From Clostridium tepidiprofundi DSM 19306 (GTDB taxonomy: Bacteria > Bacillota > Clostridia > Clostridiales > Clostridiaceae), in NCBI RefSeq assembly GCF_001594005.1, contig NZ_LTBA01000005.1, forward strand, positions 34,057 to 98,056: a stretch of DNA of 64,000 bases. Direction: 5' to 3'. The notes under the pieces were generated by a model. The model had not been told where the DNA came from and did not search any database. It saw nothing but the letters and a program-made list of their open reading frames with translations. This document shows, in pieces, positions 8,686 through 18,402 of the stretch; the first letter of the stretch is position 1; each line of letters begins with the position of its first letter. The translations under genes were made by a program, and so were the position numbers.

Positions 8686-10296
8686 ATGAAAATAGTACAG
8701 ATGATTGTTGCCCTTTTTGGAGGATTAGGATTGTTTCTGTATGGTATGAAAATGATGGGTGATGGTTTAGAAAATGCAGCAGGTGAGAAGTTAAAGTCTA
8801 TTTTTAAAAAAATTACATCTAATCCAATAAAAGGTGTAATTACTGGAGCATTGGCTACAGCCATTATTCAGAGCAGTAGTGCAACAACTGTAATGGTAGT
8901 AGGATTTGTAAATGCTAGATTAATGGATTTATTTCAAGCAGCAGCAGTAATAATGGGTGCAAATATAGGTACGACGATAACAGCTCAAATGATTACATTA
9001 GATGTTGAAGCATTAATTCCAGTATTTCTTGGTATTGGAGCATTAATAGTATTATTTACGAAGAGAAAAAATATAAAAGAAATTGGAAATATAGTTTTAG
9101 GATTTGGTATATTGTTTTTAGGAATGCATTTAATGAAAGATGCAATGAATCCACTTAGAAGTTCGCAGGCATTTACCAATTTGCTTTCAACTTTAGAAGG
9201 AAACATACCTCTAGGAATACTTGCAGGTTTAGCAATAACAGCTATAGTACAGAGTTCATCTGCTACAACGTCTATGCTTATTGCACTTGCAGCGACTGGA
9301 ATTCTAAATTTACATACTGCAGTACCTATAATTTTAGGATGTAATATAGGTACATGTGTTACAGCACTAATATCGAGTGTAGGTACATCAAAGAATGCTA
9401 AAAGAGCTGCTGTAATTCATTTAATGTTTAATATCATTGGAGCATTGGTATTTATACCTTTAATTATGTTTACACCAGTTGTTGACTGGATTGCATCTAG
9501 TTCAAATTTACCTAAAAGACAGATTGCAAATTTCCATACATTTTTCAATGTAGTAAATACTGTCGTTTTTATACCATTTATTAAAGTATTTGTAAATGTG
9601 GTAAATAAATTAATACCTGGTGAAGATGAAAGAGATGAATATGGTGTTAAATACATAGATGAGAGATTATTAGAAACTCCTGTTATAGCCGTAGGGCAAG
9701 CAAGACAAGAGGTTTTAAGAATGACAAGATTAGCAAGAGATAATTATGATTTAGCAATTAAGGCTTTTAAAGAAAATGATAATAATATTATAGAACAAGT
9801 ATACAAGAACGAGAAATTAATTAATTTATTAGAAGATGAAATAACAAAGTTTTTGGTTGAATTATCAAAATCAGAGCTTTTAGAAAATCAAACAGAGATA
9901 GTAACATCAATGTTTCATGTTGTTAATGATGCAGAGAGAATAGGCGATCATGCAGAGAATATTGTGGATTTAACAAGTGAAAAAATACAAAAGAAGTTGC
10001 AATTTTCAAAAGAGGCTATGGAAGAGCTTGAAGGAATGTATAAGTATACACTGAATGCTGTTGATATGAGTATTGAGGCATTTAATACAAGAGATAAAAA
10101 TAAAGTTAAAGAAGTTAAAGCAATTGAAGAAAGAATAGATGTATTGGAAAAGGAATTAAGAGCATCTCATATTAGGAGATTGAATCAAGGAATTTGTAAT
10201 GCCACTGTTGGAGCAGTTTTCTTGGATATAATAAGCAACCTAGAGAGAATAGGTGATCACGCTATGAATATTGCTGAGTCTATATATAATGAATAA
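8686..10296 (+). CDS. Na/Pi cotransporter with C-terminal PhoU-like domain
   Basis: The 536-residue membrane protein has two copies of the Na/Pi cotransporter repeat, each with Q-S-S-S-A-T-T (about residues 65 and 190). A PhoU-like helical domain follows, from about 345 to the end. It should import phosphate with sodium, and the PhoU part probably regulates it. The ATG at 8686 follows GGAGGG at 8675-8680; an upstream in-frame ATG at 8626 would add 20 unlikely residues. Pho-box-like repeats upstream fit phosphate control. It stands alone between terminators. Confidence 0.92.
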   Translation: MKIVQMIVALFGGLGLFLYGMKMMGDGLENAAGEKLKSIFKKITSNPIKGVITGALATAIIQSSSATTVMVVGFVNARLMDLFQAAAVIMGANIGTTITAQMITLDVEALIPVFLGIGALIVLFTKRKNIKEIGNIVLGFGILFLGMHLMKDAMNPLRSSQAFTNLLSTLEGNIPLGILAGLAITAIVQSSSATTSMLIALAATGILNLHTAVPIILGCNIGTCVTALISSVGTSKNAKRAAVIHLMFNIIGALVFIPLIMFTPVVDWIASSSNLPKRQIANFHTFFNVVNTVVFIPFIKVFVNVVNKLIPGEDERDEYGVKYIDERLLETPVIAVGQARQEVLRMTRLARDNYDLAIKAFKENDNNIIEQVYKNEKLINLLEDEITKFLVELSKSELLENQTEIVTSMFHVVNDAERIGDHAENIVDLTSEKIQKKLQFSKEAMEELEGMYKYTLNAVDMSIEAFNTRDKNKVKEVKAIEERIDVLEKELRASHIRRLNQGICNATVGAVFLDIISNLERIGDHAMNIAESIYNE

Positions 10297-10326
10297 AAAA
10301 ATGACCTTTTGGGGTCATTTTTTTTA
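10296..10326 (+). terminator. Terminator after the Na/Pi cotransporter
   Basis: AAATGACC and GGTCATTT pair around a short loop, and nine or more Ts follow. The stem begins right at the stop codon of the transporter gene. Confidence 0.9.
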
Positions 10327-10399
10327 TAATTTAGAATAAAGTGCAGCATAATTAAAATAGAATGTATTATGGACGAATTCTATTTAGGAGAGTGATGAT

Positions 10400-11113
10400 G
10401 TGAAAAACAATAGAAAATTGATCTATAGTTTAGTTACAATATGTATTTGTGCTGCTGTTATTGTAGTTGTAAATTATAAAAAAACCATAGACGCAATGAA
10501 TAATAATGTTGGTACAAAAATAATTTTAATTGATCCAGGACATGGAGGTATTGACGGAGGGGCAATATCTAAAAGTGGTATTGTTGAAAAAAATATAAAT
10601 TTGAGCATAGCATTAAAATTAAGAGATATACTAAGGGATAAAGGATATAAGGTTCTTATGACAAGGCAAGAGGATGTTGGACTATATTCAGATAAAGGTA
10701 GAGTTAGGGATAAAAAAATAGAAGACTTGAGCAATAGGTGTAAAATGAAGATAGAATCTAATTGCGATATGTTTATTAGTATCCATCAAAATAAATTTGA
10801 ACAAAGTAAGTATTATGGTGCTCAAGTATGGTATTCATCTTATCAAAAAAGCAAAATTTTGGCACATATTATTCAGGAAAATTTAAAGAAGGATTTAGAT
10901 AACAATAACAAGAGGGTTGAAAAAAGTGCCAATAACTCTATTAAGGTTTTGAGATGTCATGATACTATGCCTAGTGTACTAGTTGAATGTGGTTTTCTAT
11001 CAAATCCGACTGAAGCTCAAAAATTGACAACAGATGAATATCAGAATAAAATAGCAGAATCGATTGCAAACTCAGTAGATGAATATTATAAAAGCGGCGA
11101 AAATGGACTTTAA
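10400..11113 (+). CDS. cwlD: N-acetylmuramoyl-L-alanine amidase CwlD
   Basis: A 237-residue Amidase_3 enzyme of the CwlD type, needed in spore formers to make muramic-delta-lactam in the cortex. Residues 8-26 form an N-terminal membrane anchor or uncleaved signal. Zinc-site motifs are D-P-G-H-G-G (His), E in I-V-E-K-N and H-Q-N, and the late V-L-V-E-C-G-F-L-S-N holds the catalytic glutamate. The start is GTG at 10400, 9 bases after AGGAG at 10386-10390. The last eight codons lie inside a long palindrome. It indicates that the organism makes endospores. Confidence 0.88.
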   Translation: MKNNRKLIYSLVTICICAAVIVVVNYKKTIDAMNNNVGTKIILIDPGHGGIDGGAISKSGIVEKNINLSIALKLRDILRDKGYKVLMTRQEDVGLYSDKGRVRDKKIEDLSNRCKMKIESNCDMFISIHQNKFEQSKYYGAQVWYSSYQKSKILAHIIQENLKKDLDNNNKRVEKSANNSIKVLRCHDTMPSVLVECGFLSNPTEAQKLTTDEYQNKIAESIANSVDEYYKSGENGL

Positions 11114-11142
11114 TAAAAAGTCCATTTTCGCCGCTTTTATAA
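11086..11142. terminator. 25-bp perfect palindrome at the end of cwlD
   Basis: Positions 11086-11110 and 11118-11142 are exact reverse complements over 25 bp, with a 7-nt loop that holds the cwlD stop codon. The 5' arm is coding sequence. It probably ends transcription, although no long T run follows the stem; the distal arm contains CTTTTATAA instead. Confidence 0.7.
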
Positions 11143-11328
11143 GTGATTTAATAATAATACATTATTAAGAAATAAATAATTCATATTACATAAATGTAAT
11201 ATTTTAACCAAAAATATTAACATACATATACTGATTGTGTAGTTATAACATGTTTAAAAACAAAAATATAATTTGTTATAAAAATTATTGTATTTTATGA
11301 ACTAGTGTGATATTATATTTTTGATGAT

Positions 11329-11348
11329 TGGATTAATCCATTAATCCA
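11329..11348. promoter_or_regulatory. Palindromic operator candidate before the GntR gene
   Basis: TGGATTAAT and ATTAATCCA are perfect inverted arms separated by CC. The site lies 25 bases before the regulator's start and just after a TATTAT hexamer at 11311-11316 that could be the -10. GntR-family repressors often bind such sites near their own promoter, so autoregulation is likely. I saw no copy before mutS. Confidence 0.5.
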
Positions 11349-11372
11349 TTGTTTGTTTAAGGAGTGATGTAT

Positions 11373-12341
11373 ATGGAAATAGTATTAAATAGAAAAAGTG
11401 GGGTACCGTTATATTTACAGGTAAAAAAACAGATAATGGATTTAATAAGAATGGGGAAAATCAAGGTTGGAAGTAAAATGCCTACCGAGAGAGAACTATC
11501 TAAAGAGCTGAAAGTTAGTAGAAATACTATTAGTACAGCATATAAAGAGTTAGAGCAGGCAGGTGTTTTAAAATCATATCAAGGTAAGGGAACATTCGTT
11601 ATAGAGGAAGTAATTTCATGGCAGGATAAAGATAAGAAAGATAAGATATTAAAATTTTTGGATTTAGCTTTAGAACAAGCCTTTGAATCAGGAATGGATA
11701 TTGAGGGTTTTCTACAATTGGTAAATGATAGAGTTAGAGAGAAAAAAGAACTCATGAAGAAAATGGTTTCAGTATATGTTGAGTGCAATATTGAACAAGC
11801 TAAAATGTTCAGTAAGCAATTATCGAAGAGAACGAATATGAATGTTATACCTCTGACAGTAGCAGATTTAAGAGCTATGGATGTTGATACTGTAGGAAAG
11901 CTGAATAAGGCACAAGTTATAATATCTACATTTAATCATGTAAATGAAGTGTATGAGCTAACAAAAGATTTAAAAAAAGAAGTATTTGGAGTTGCAATTA
12001 GTCCAGATTTGGAAACAATAGTTAAGATAGCTAGATATCCTGTAACATCAAAGTTAGGATTTGTTTGTATATCAGAAGAATTTATGTTTAAAGTTAGAGG
12101 GGCATTGGAGAAAGCTGGATTAGGTGAGATTAATATTCAATTTACAAATACATTTGATGAAGAAAAACTTAAACTCTTTATTAGCAGTCATGATGTTATA
12201 GTGGTTTCACCAGGAAGGTATAAGGATGTTAGTAAATTAAATACCTTTAATAGAGAGATAATTGAATTCAAATATGGACTTGATGATGGTTCAGTAAAGG
12301 CACTTAAGTCAAAGATTGTTGAAATAGGTTATGATAAATAG
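11373..12341 (+). CDS. GntR-family regulator, YtrA-like DNA-binding domain
   Basis: Residues 1-70 form a GntR winged helix: P-L-Y-L-Q-V-K-K-Q-I, then P-T-E-R-E-L-S-K-E-L-K-V-S-R-N-T-I, and Y-Q-G-K-G-T-F-V at its end. The following 250 residues are not the aminotransferase or FadR type; they look like a mixed alpha/beta ligand domain I cannot name. The ATG at 11373 is 8 bases from AAGGAG; GTG and ATG at 11364 and 11367 are too close. It stands directly before the glutamate mutase operon, so it probably controls glutamate fermentation. Confidence 0.8.
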   Translation: MEIVLNRKSGVPLYLQVKKQIMDLIRMGKIKVGSKMPTERELSKELKVSRNTISTAYKELEQAGVLKSYQGKGTFVIEEVISWQDKDKKDKILKFLDLALEQAFESGMDIEGFLQLVNDRVREKKELMKKMVSVYVECNIEQAKMFSKQLSKRTNMNVIPLTVADLRAMDVDTVGKLNKAQVIISTFNHVNEVYELTKDLKKEVFGVAISPDLETIVKIARYPVTSKLGFVCISEEFMFKVRGALEKAGLGEINIQFTNTFDEEKLKLFISSHDVIVVSPGRYKDVSKLNTFNREIIEFKYGLDDGSVKALKSKIVEIGYDK

Positions 12342-12393
12342 TTTATTAATTATTTTACATATATATAAATTTAATTAGGAGGACTTTGTCACT

Positions 12394-12816
12394 ATGGAAG
12401 AGAAAAATGGCAAAACAGTGGTTATTGGGGTAATAGGTTCAGACTGTCATGCTGTAGGTAATAAAATAATTGATTATGCATTGACAGAAGAAGGCTTTAA
12501 TGTAATTAATATAGGAGTTTTATCACCGCAGGAAGATTTCATAAATGCTGCAGTGGAAACTGATGCTGATGCTATAATAGTATCTTCTTTGTATGGACAT
12601 GGAGAAATTGATTGTAGAGGACTTAGAGAAAAATGTGATGAAGCAGGACTAAAAGATATATTTCTTTATGTTGGGGGGAATATTGTAGTAGGTAAGCAAG
12701 AATGGGATGATGTATATAAAAGATTTACGGCAATGGGATTCAATAGAGTATATCCACCAGGAACACCTATTGAAACAACTATTGCTGATTTAAAAGAAGA
12801 TTTAAATATAAAATAG
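12394..12816 (+). CDS. mutS: Glutamate mutase sigma subunit (B12-binding)
   Basis: The small cobalamin-binding subunit of adenosylcobalamin-dependent glutamate mutase, which converts L-glutamate to (2S,3S)-3-methylaspartate. The 140 residues contain the base-off B12 motif D17-x-H19-x-x-G22, followed by S-S-L-Y-G-H-G and a V-G-G-N loop. AGGAGG precedes the ATG. The symbol follows C. tetanomorphum use (glmS in C. cochlearium) and is unrelated to mismatch repair. It begins the operon for the methylaspartate pathway. Confidence 0.93.
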   Translation: MEEKNGKTVVIGVIGSDCHAVGNKIIDYALTEEGFNVINIGVLSPQEDFINAAVETDADAIIVSSLYGHGEIDCRGLREKCDEAGLKDIFLYVGGNIVVGKQEWDDVYKRFTAMGFNRVYPPGTPIETTIADLKEDLNIK

Positions 12817-12866
12817 CGATAAGCTTATGAAAATTGCAGTGTATGCGATTGATTGGGAGTGGGAGA

Positions 12867-14264
12867 ATGGATGCTTACTTATTGATTGATTTTGGAAGTA
12901 CGTATACCAAACTAACTGCAGTTGATATCGAGAATGAAGAAATAATTGCAACAGCAAAAGATATCACTACTATAGAAGATGACATAATGGTAGGTTTCAA
13001 TAAAGCATATGAAAAGCTTGAGAAATTAATGGAAAACAATAATGTAAATTTTGTAAAAAAACTTGCTTGTTCGTCAGCGGCTGGTGGACTTAAAATGATA
13101 GCTATTGGGCTTGTACCAGATTTAACTGCAGAAGCAGCGAAAAGAGCGGCTTTAGGTGCCGGTGCTAGAATACTGGATATTTATAGTTTTGAGCTTACAT
13201 TGGATGAAATAGAGGAAATTAAAAATTCAAATTTAGATATTATTCTTTTGGCTGGAGGGACTAATGGGGGCAATAAGGAATGCATTATTCATAATGCAAA
13301 AATGTTAGCTGAAAGTGGCATTGATGTACCTATAGTTGTTGCAGGTAATAAAGTTGCAAATGATGATATAAAAAGAATATTTAAAGAGCACAATATGGAT
13401 TACAGTATTACCGAAAATGTAATGCCAAAACTTAACCAGTTAAATGTTGAACCAGCTAGGGAAGAAATAAGAAAAATATTTATGAATAGGATAGTGGAAG
13501 CAAAAGGATTAGGAAATGCAGAAGAATTTGTTAATGGAATATTGATGCCAACACCTGCAGCAGTTATAAAAGCAGCAAGGGCTTTAAGTGAGGGAACTGA
13601 TGATGAAGCTGGTATAGGAGATTTGATAGTTATTGATATTGGAGGGGCAACAACAGATGTTCACTCAATAGCAGATGGAGAACCAACAAAACCAGGTGTA
13701 ACAGTTAGAGGTCTTGAAGAACCTTTTGCTAAAAGAACTGTTGAAGGAGATTTGGGAATGAGGTATTCTGCAATCTCACTTTTAGAAGCAGCAGGTACAA
13801 GAAAAATAAGAGAATATCTGAATGATAAGGAAAAGAAAATTGATGTGTTGAATAATTGTAAGTACAGATCAGAAAATATAAAAATGGTTCCTAAAACTGA
13901 GTGTGAAATAGCTTTTGATGAGGCTATGGCTAAAGTTGCAACAGAATTAGCTATGTCAAGACATGTTGGTACCATAGAATGTACGTATACACCTATGGGG
14001 GCTATATATTCACAGATTGGTAAGGATTTAATGGAAGTAAAGTATTTGATAGGAACAGGTGGGGTGTTAGTTCACAGTGATAATCCAGCGGAAATATTAA
14101 AAGCAGGTACATTTAATAAACAACAAGCTAATTATTTAAAACCTCAAAATCCGAAATATTTATTGGATAAAACGTATATATTGTCTGCAATGGGATTATT
14201 GGCACAGGAATTGCCCGATTTGGCAGTTAGAATAATGAAAAAGTATTTAGTGAAAGTGAGCTAG
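12867..14264 (+). CDS. mutL: Glutamate mutase accessory protein MutL (reactivating ATPase)
   Basis: An actin-like ATPase of the MutL/GlmL family, found between the two glutamate mutase subunits and thought to reactivate the B12 enzyme. Phosphate-1 motif [10 protein letters not shown] is near the start and I-D-I-G-G-A-T-T-D near residue 257. The ATG at 12867 (465 residues) lies 7 bases after GGGAG at 12855-12859; an upstream in-frame start at 12834 lacks a good site. It is not the mismatch-repair MutL. Confidence 0.9.
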   Translation: MDAYLLIDFGSTYTKLTAVDIENEEIIATAKDITTIEDDIMVGFNKAYEKLEKLMENNNVNFVKKLACSSAAGGLKMIAIGLVPDLTAEAAKRAALGAGARILDIYSFELTLDEIEEIKNSNLDIILLAGGTNGGNKECIIHNAKMLAESGIDVPIVVAGNKVANDDIKRIFKEHNMDYSITENVMPKLNQLNVEPAREEIRKIFMNRIVEAKGLGNAEEFVNGILMPTPAAVIKAARALSEGTDDEAGIGDLIVIDIGGATTDVHSIADGEPTKPGVTVRGLEEPFAKRTVEGDLGMRYSAISLLEAAGTRKIREYLNDKEKKIDVLNNCKYRSENIKMVPKTECEIAFDEAMAKVATELAMSRHVGTIECTYTPMGAIYSQIGKDLMEVKYLIGTGGVLVHSDNPAEILKAGTFNKQQANYLKPQNPKYLLDKTYILSAMGLLAQELPDLAVRIMKKYLVKVS

Positions 14265-14277
14265 GAGGTATATAAAG

Positions 14278-15738
14278 GTGGAACTTAAAAATAAAAAGTG
14301 GACAGAGGAGCAATTTTTCAAAGTAAGAGAAGAAGTGTTAAATCAATGGCCTACAGGTAAAGACGTTAAGGATATTAAAAAAGGAATTGATTATTGTAAA
14401 AGTGTTCCAGAACACAAGAATTTTGCTAAGAAATTGATCAAGGCTAAGGAAGAGGGGGTTACGCTAGCTCAGCCTAGAGCAGGTGTTGCATTAATTGATA
14501 AGCATATAGAACTACTGACATATCTTCAAGATGAAGGGGGAGCAGATTTACTTCCTAGCACAATTGATAGTTATACAAGACAAAATAGATATGATGAATG
14601 TGAAATTGGAATAACTGAAAGTAGAAAAGCGGGAAGATCATTGTTAAATGGTTTTCCAGGTGTAAATCATGGTGTGCATGGTTGTAAAAAGGTACTTGAG
14701 GCTGTTAATTTACCGCTTGAGGCTAGACATGGTACACCAGATGCTAGACTTCTTTCCGAAATAATACATGCTGCTGGATGGACTTCTAATGAAGGAGGAG
14801 GAATATCTTACAATATTCCGTATGCAAAGAGTGTAAGTTTAGAAAGAACAATTCTTGATTGGCAGTATTGTGATAGATTAGTAGGAATTTATGAAGAAAA
14901 TGGTGTTTCAATAAATAGAGAGCCATTTGGACCTTTAACAGGTACATTAGTACCACCAAGTACATCTAATGCGGTTGCCATTATTGAAGCTTTACTTGCA
15001 GCAGAACAGGGAGTTAAGAATATAACTGTTGGTTATGGTCAATGTGGAAATTTAGTACAAGATGTTGCTGCTATTATGGCACTTGAAGAGCAATGTAACG
15101 AATATTTGAAGGCTAATGGGTATGATGATATATATTTGACAACTGTTTTCCATCAGTGGATGGGTGGTTTCCCTTCAGATGAAGCAAAAGCATTTGGAGT
15201 AATATCTACAGGCTCAGCAGCTGCAGCATTGGCAGGAGCAACAAAGGTTATTGTAAAGACGCCTCATGAAGCAATAGGTGTTCCAACAAAAGAGGCAAAT
15301 GCAGAAGGAATTAAAGCTACTAAGATGACATTGAATATGTTAAGAGGACAGAAAATGGCAATGTCTGATAAATTAAAAACAGAAATACAGATAATTAAAG
15401 CAGAAACAAAATGTATGATTGATAAGATGTTTGAGATTGGAAAAGGCGATTTAGCTATAGGAACTATTGAAGGATTTAAAATGGGAATAATAGATATTCC
15501 ATTTGCTCCAAGTAAATATAATTTTGGTAAGATGATGCCTGCAAGAGATAATGAAGGTGCTGTTAGATATTTGAAATTTGGAAATGTTCCTTTTACAAAT
15601 GAGTTAAAGGAATATAATATGAAAAAGCTTGAAGAAAGAGCTAAATTTGAGGGAAGAAAAGTAGGATTCCAGATGACAGTAGATGATATATTTGCAGTTG
15701 GTAAAGGAGTTCTAATAGGAAGACCTGAGCAAAAATAA
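14278..15738 (+). CDS. mutE: Glutamate mutase epsilon subunit
   Basis: The catalytic TIM-barrel subunit of glutamate mutase, 486 residues, close to the usual length. Recognisable parts include [18 protein letters not shown] near residue 98, and G-F-P-G-V-N-H-G-V near 125, which lines the substrate site in the family. The start is GTG at 14278, 8 bases after AGGAGGT. Together with MutS it forms the coenzyme-B12 radical enzyme. Confidence 0.94.
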   Translation: MELKNKKWTEEQFFKVREEVLNQWPTGKDVKDIKKGIDYCKSVPEHKNFAKKLIKAKEEGVTLAQPRAGVALIDKHIELLTYLQDEGGADLLPSTIDSYTRQNRYDECEIGITESRKAGRSLLNGFPGVNHGVHGCKKVLEAVNLPLEARHGTPDARLLSEIIHAAGWTSNEGGGISYNIPYAKSVSLERTILDWQYCDRLVGIYEENGVSINREPFGPLTGTLVPPSTSNAVAIIEALLAAEQGVKNITVGYGQCGNLVQDVAAIMALEEQCNEYLKANGYDDIYLTTVFHQWMGGFPSDEAKAFGVISTGSAAAALAGATKVIVKTPHEAIGVPTKEANAEGIKATKMTLNMLRGQKMAMSDKLKTEIQIIKAETKCMIDKMFEIGKGDLAIGTIEGFKMGIIDIPFAPSKYNFGKMMPARDNEGAVRYLKFGNVPFTNELKEYNMKKLEERAKFEGRKVGFQMTVDDIFAVGKGVLIGRPEQK

Positions 15739-15751
15739 TTTACAAATAATA

Positions 15752-15792
15752 TATCACTTAACAGTTGGTAATAATCCAATTGTTAAGTGATA
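15752..15792 (+). terminator. 17-bp hairpin after mutE
   Basis: The arms 15752-15768 and 15776-15792 are complementary except for one G-T pair, with a 7-nt loop. No T run follows, so it may be an mRNA-stabilising or attenuating stem rather than a full terminator. It separates mutE from mal within the pathway cluster. Confidence 0.6.
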
Positions 15793-15795
15793 ATT

Positions 15796-15862
15796 AGGTG
15801 TTTGAAAGAAAATGGCAAGTCAAATATACTAGCATACTGATTAGTTATTTTTGAAGATGCCT
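15796..15862 (+). repeat. Palindromic repeat family R, copy 1
   Basis: A 67-bp imperfect palindrome with ends AGGTGTTTGAA and GAAGATGCCT. Its middle, GCAAGTCAAATATACTAGC, recurs at 52.7 kb (copy 2), at 59.97 kb on the other strand (copy 3) and in degenerate form at 21.7 kb (copy 4). It sits just before mal, so it will be in the mRNA leader. Confidence 0.6.
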
Positions 15863-15904
15863 TATGTACGTATAAAAAAAATCAGAGAAAGACAGGTGTG
15901 ATAA

Positions 15905-17143
15905 ATGAAAATTATTGATGTAGTATGTTCTGCAGGAAGAACAGGATTTTACTTTGATGACCAAAGAGCAATAAAAAAAGGTGCTGGGCATGATGGATTT
16001 ACATATGTTGGAGAACCCGTTACAGATGGATTTACTTCAGTTAGACAGGCAGGGGAGTCAATTTCTGTTATGTTAATTTTGGAAGATGGACAAGTAGCTT
16101 ATGGTGATTGTGCGGCAGTTCAATATTCTGGAGCAGGAGGAAGAGATCCTTTATTCTTAGCTAAGGATTTTATTCCAGTTATTGAAAAAGAAATTGCTCC
16201 TAAGCTTATTGGAAGAGAGTTAGAAAGCTTTAAAGCATTGGCTGAAGAATTTGATAAAATGCAGATTGATGGTAAAAGATTACATACTGCAATCAGATAT
16301 GGTGTAACACAAGCAATATTAGATGCTGTAGCAAAAGCTAAGAAAGTAACTATGGCAGAGATAATAAGAGATGAATATAATACTGGTGTAAAAATTGATA
16401 GAGTGCCTATATTCACTCAATCAGGTGATGATAGATATGCAAATGTTGATAAGATGATAATAAAGGGTTCAGATGTTATGCCTCATGCACTAATCAATAA
16501 TGTTGAAGAAAAATTAGGAACTAAAGGTGAAAAATTATACGAGTATATAAAATGGATGAGCAACAGAGTTAGAGAATTAAGAACTTCTGAGGATTACAAT
16601 CCAATATTCCATATTGATGTTTATGGAACAATAGGTATTGCATTTAATTATGATACAAAAGCTATGGCAGATTATATTGCAACATTAGAAGAGGCTGCTA
16701 AACCATTTAAATTAAGAATCGAAGGTCCTATGGATGTAGAGGATAGAGAAAAACAGGTTGAAGCACTTGCAGCATTAACTGCAGAATTAGAGAATAGAGG
16801 AATAAATGTTGAATTAGTTGCTGATGAATGGTGTAACACACTTGAAGATGTAAAACTATTTGCTGATAAGAAAGCAGGTCATATGCTTCAAATTAAAACT
16901 CCAGACTTGGGAGGAGTAAACAATATTGCAGAAGCTATTTTATATTGTAATGAAAAAGGAATAGGTTCATACTGTGGTGGTACTTGTAATGAAACTAACA
17001 GATCTGCAGAGGTTACAACTAATATTGCAATGGCTTGTGGAGCAACTCAATGTCTTGCTAAACCAGGAATGGGTGTTGACGAGGGATATATGATAGTAAA
17101 CAATGAAATGAATAGAGTTGTAGCATTAGTAAACAGAAGATAA
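15905..17143 (+). CDS. mal: Methylaspartate ammonia-lyase
   Basis: This enolase-superfamily enzyme removes ammonia from (2S,3S)-3-methylaspartate to give mesaconate. The 412 residues are close to the C. tetanomorphum enzyme. The family's active-site residues are both in place: His194 in P-H-A-L-I-N-N and Lys331 in L-Q-I-K-T-P-D-L-G-G. Acidic metal ligands lie at D-V-Y-G near 238 and in the E-G-P and A-D-E segments. The ATG follows ACAGGTGTG. It is the second step of the pathway and is followed by a terminator. Confidence 0.96.
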   Translation: MKIIDVVCSAGRTGFYFDDQRAIKKGAGHDGFTYVGEPVTDGFTSVRQAGESISVMLILEDGQVAYGDCAAVQYSGAGGRDPLFLAKDFIPVIEKEIAPKLIGRELESFKALAEEFDKMQIDGKRLHTAIRYGVTQAILDAVAKAKKVTMAEIIRDEYNTGVKIDRVPIFTQSGDDRYANVDKMIIKGSDVMPHALINNVEEKLGTKGEKLYEYIKWMSNRVRELRTSEDYNPIFHIDVYGTIGIAFNYDTKAMADYIATLEEAAKPFKLRIEGPMDVEDREKQVEALAALTAELENRGINVELVADEWCNTLEDVKLFADKKAGHMLQIKTPDLGGVNNIAEAILYCNEKGIGSYCGGTCNETNRSAEVTTNIAMACGATQCLAKPGMGVDEGYMIVNNEMNRVVALVNRR

Positions 17144-17179
17144 GAGTAGATTAAAAGGATATCATGGTTAAAATATTGT

Positions 17180-17210
17180 AAAAGGCAGTTTGTTAAGAAC
17201 TGCCTTTTAA
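17180..17210 (+). terminator. Terminator after mal
   Basis: AAAAGGCAGTT (17180-17190) and AACTGCCTTTT (17198-17208) form a perfect 11-bp stem with a 7-nt loop. The distal arm supplies the T run. Confidence 0.85.
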
Positions 17211-17286
17211 GCTACGTATGTATTTAATAATTTTTACATTTGAGTTATAATAGTCTAAAGAACAGTTTAGGAAAGGTGTTGTAATA

Positions 17287-18129
17287 ATGAGGGAAATAAA
17301 TACTTCTGATATAACAAGAGTTGTAAAAAAACTTTGTATGGATGCTAATTATTACTTATGCAGTGATATAAAAGAAAGAATAATAAATGCCAAAAATGAA
17401 GAAACATGGAATACGGCTAAAGGTATATTAGAAAAAATAATAACTAATTCAGAGATTGCTAAAAATGAAAAAATGCCTATATGTCAGGATACTGGTATGG
17501 CATGTGTATTTATAGAAATGGGTCAGGATGTACATATAGTTGGTGGAAGTATAGAAGATGCAGTTAATGAAGGAGTTGCACAGGGATATACTGAAGGCTA
17601 TTTAAGAAAGTCTGTTGTTAAAGATCCTTTAAACAGGGTTAATACAAAGGATAATACTCCAGCTGTAATATATTATGATATAGTTCCAGGAGATAAATTT
17701 AAAATAACTGTAGCACCAAAAGGATTTGGTTCTGAAAATATGAGTCAGTTAAAAATGTTAAAACCAGCTGATGGAATAGATGGTGTAAAAGATTTTATAT
17801 TGAAAGTTGTCAAAGAAGCAGGTCCAAACCCATGTCCACCGATAGTTGTAGGAGTGGGCATAGGAGGCACATTTGATAAAGCAGCAAACCTCGCAAAAAG
17901 GGCTTTATTAAGAGATGTATCAGAAAGAAATTCGAATCCATTCTATGCTGAATTAGAAAAAGAAATGCTTGAAAAAATCAATATGTTAGGAATTGGACCA
18001 CAAGGATTTGGGGGGAAAACTACAGCGCTAGCAGTTAACATTGAGACTTATCCAACACATATCGCAGGACTTCCAGTAGCAGTAAATATTAATTGCCATG
18101 TAACACGTCATGCTTCGGAAGAACTGTAA
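17287..18129 (+). CDS. Class I hydratase alpha subunit (probable mesaconate hydratase)
   Basis: The 280-residue alpha subunit of a two-subunit iron-sulfur hydratase (fumarase/tartrate dehydratase family). Cluster-binding cysteines are expected in M-P-I-C-Q-D-T-G-M, G-P-N-P-C-P-P and I-N-C-H-V-T-R-H, all present. Family members hydrate fumarate, mesaconate or tartrate. In this operon the fitting reaction is mesaconate to (S)-citramalate, which is an inference from context. The beta subunit follows after a 273-bp repeat-rich gap, unusual for such a pair. Confidence 0.88.
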   Translation: MREINTSDITRVVKKLCMDANYYLCSDIKERIINAKNEETWNTAKGILEKIITNSEIAKNEKMPICQDTGMACVFIEMGQDVHIVGGSIEDAVNEGVAQGYTEGYLRKSVVKDPLNRVNTKDNTPAVIYYDIVPGDKFKITVAPKGFGSENMSQLKMLKPADGIDGVKDFILKVVKEAGPNPCPPIVVGVGIGGTFDKAANLAKRALLRDVSERNSNPFYAELEKEMLEKINMLGIGPQGFGGKTTALAVNIETYPTHIAGLPVAVNINCHVTRHASEEL

Positions 18130-18402
18130 CAATGAGGAATTAGGCACTAGGAATTATCAAAATCACAATGTGTTTTGGTGACTGGCGATTGGTGATTTTG
18201 ATTTAATCTCCAGTCTCCAGTCGCTAGTCTCTAGTACAAATTTGACATCTGTATATCAGTATCTGTACTAGGAAAAGTGCAAGGTGTTAAGTATTAATTT
18301 TTATCAAAGTCACAATCTGCTTTGGTGATTGGTGACTAGTGAACGGTGACTTTGTTTTTAGAGTGTTAATTTATATAATCAATAGATTTGGAGGAAAATG
18401 GT
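18130..18402. repeat. Hairpin repeats with heptamer-periodic filler
   Basis: This gap between the two hydratase subunits holds two copies of a hairpin repeat. Copy 1 has arms TCAAAATCAC (18157-18166) and GTGATTTTGA (18192-18201). Copy 2 has CAAAGTCAC (18305-18313) and GTGACTTTG (18346-18354). Around them are 7-bp periodic runs such as GGAATTA-GGCACTA-GGAATTA and AGTCTCC-AGTCTCC. Similar blocks lie at 48.08-48.62 kb. No gene is visible. Confidence 0.7.

Noticed and set aside
12867..14264. Reading mutL as the DNA mismatch-repair protein
   Set aside because: The sequence has actin-like ATPase motifs and sits between glutamate mutase subunits; it is the unrelated MutL/GlmL reactivase.
15264..15779. 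171-codon open frame on the minus strand opposite mutE
   Set aside because: It is the antisense shadow of a well-identified enzyme gene with codon bias typical of the sense strand, and it has no ribosome site.
18130..18402. Possible CRISPR or attachment site in the hydratase gap
   Set aside because: Repeat spacing is irregular, and the same mosaic occurs elsewhere without neighbouring phage or cas genes. It is better described as a hairpin repeat family.
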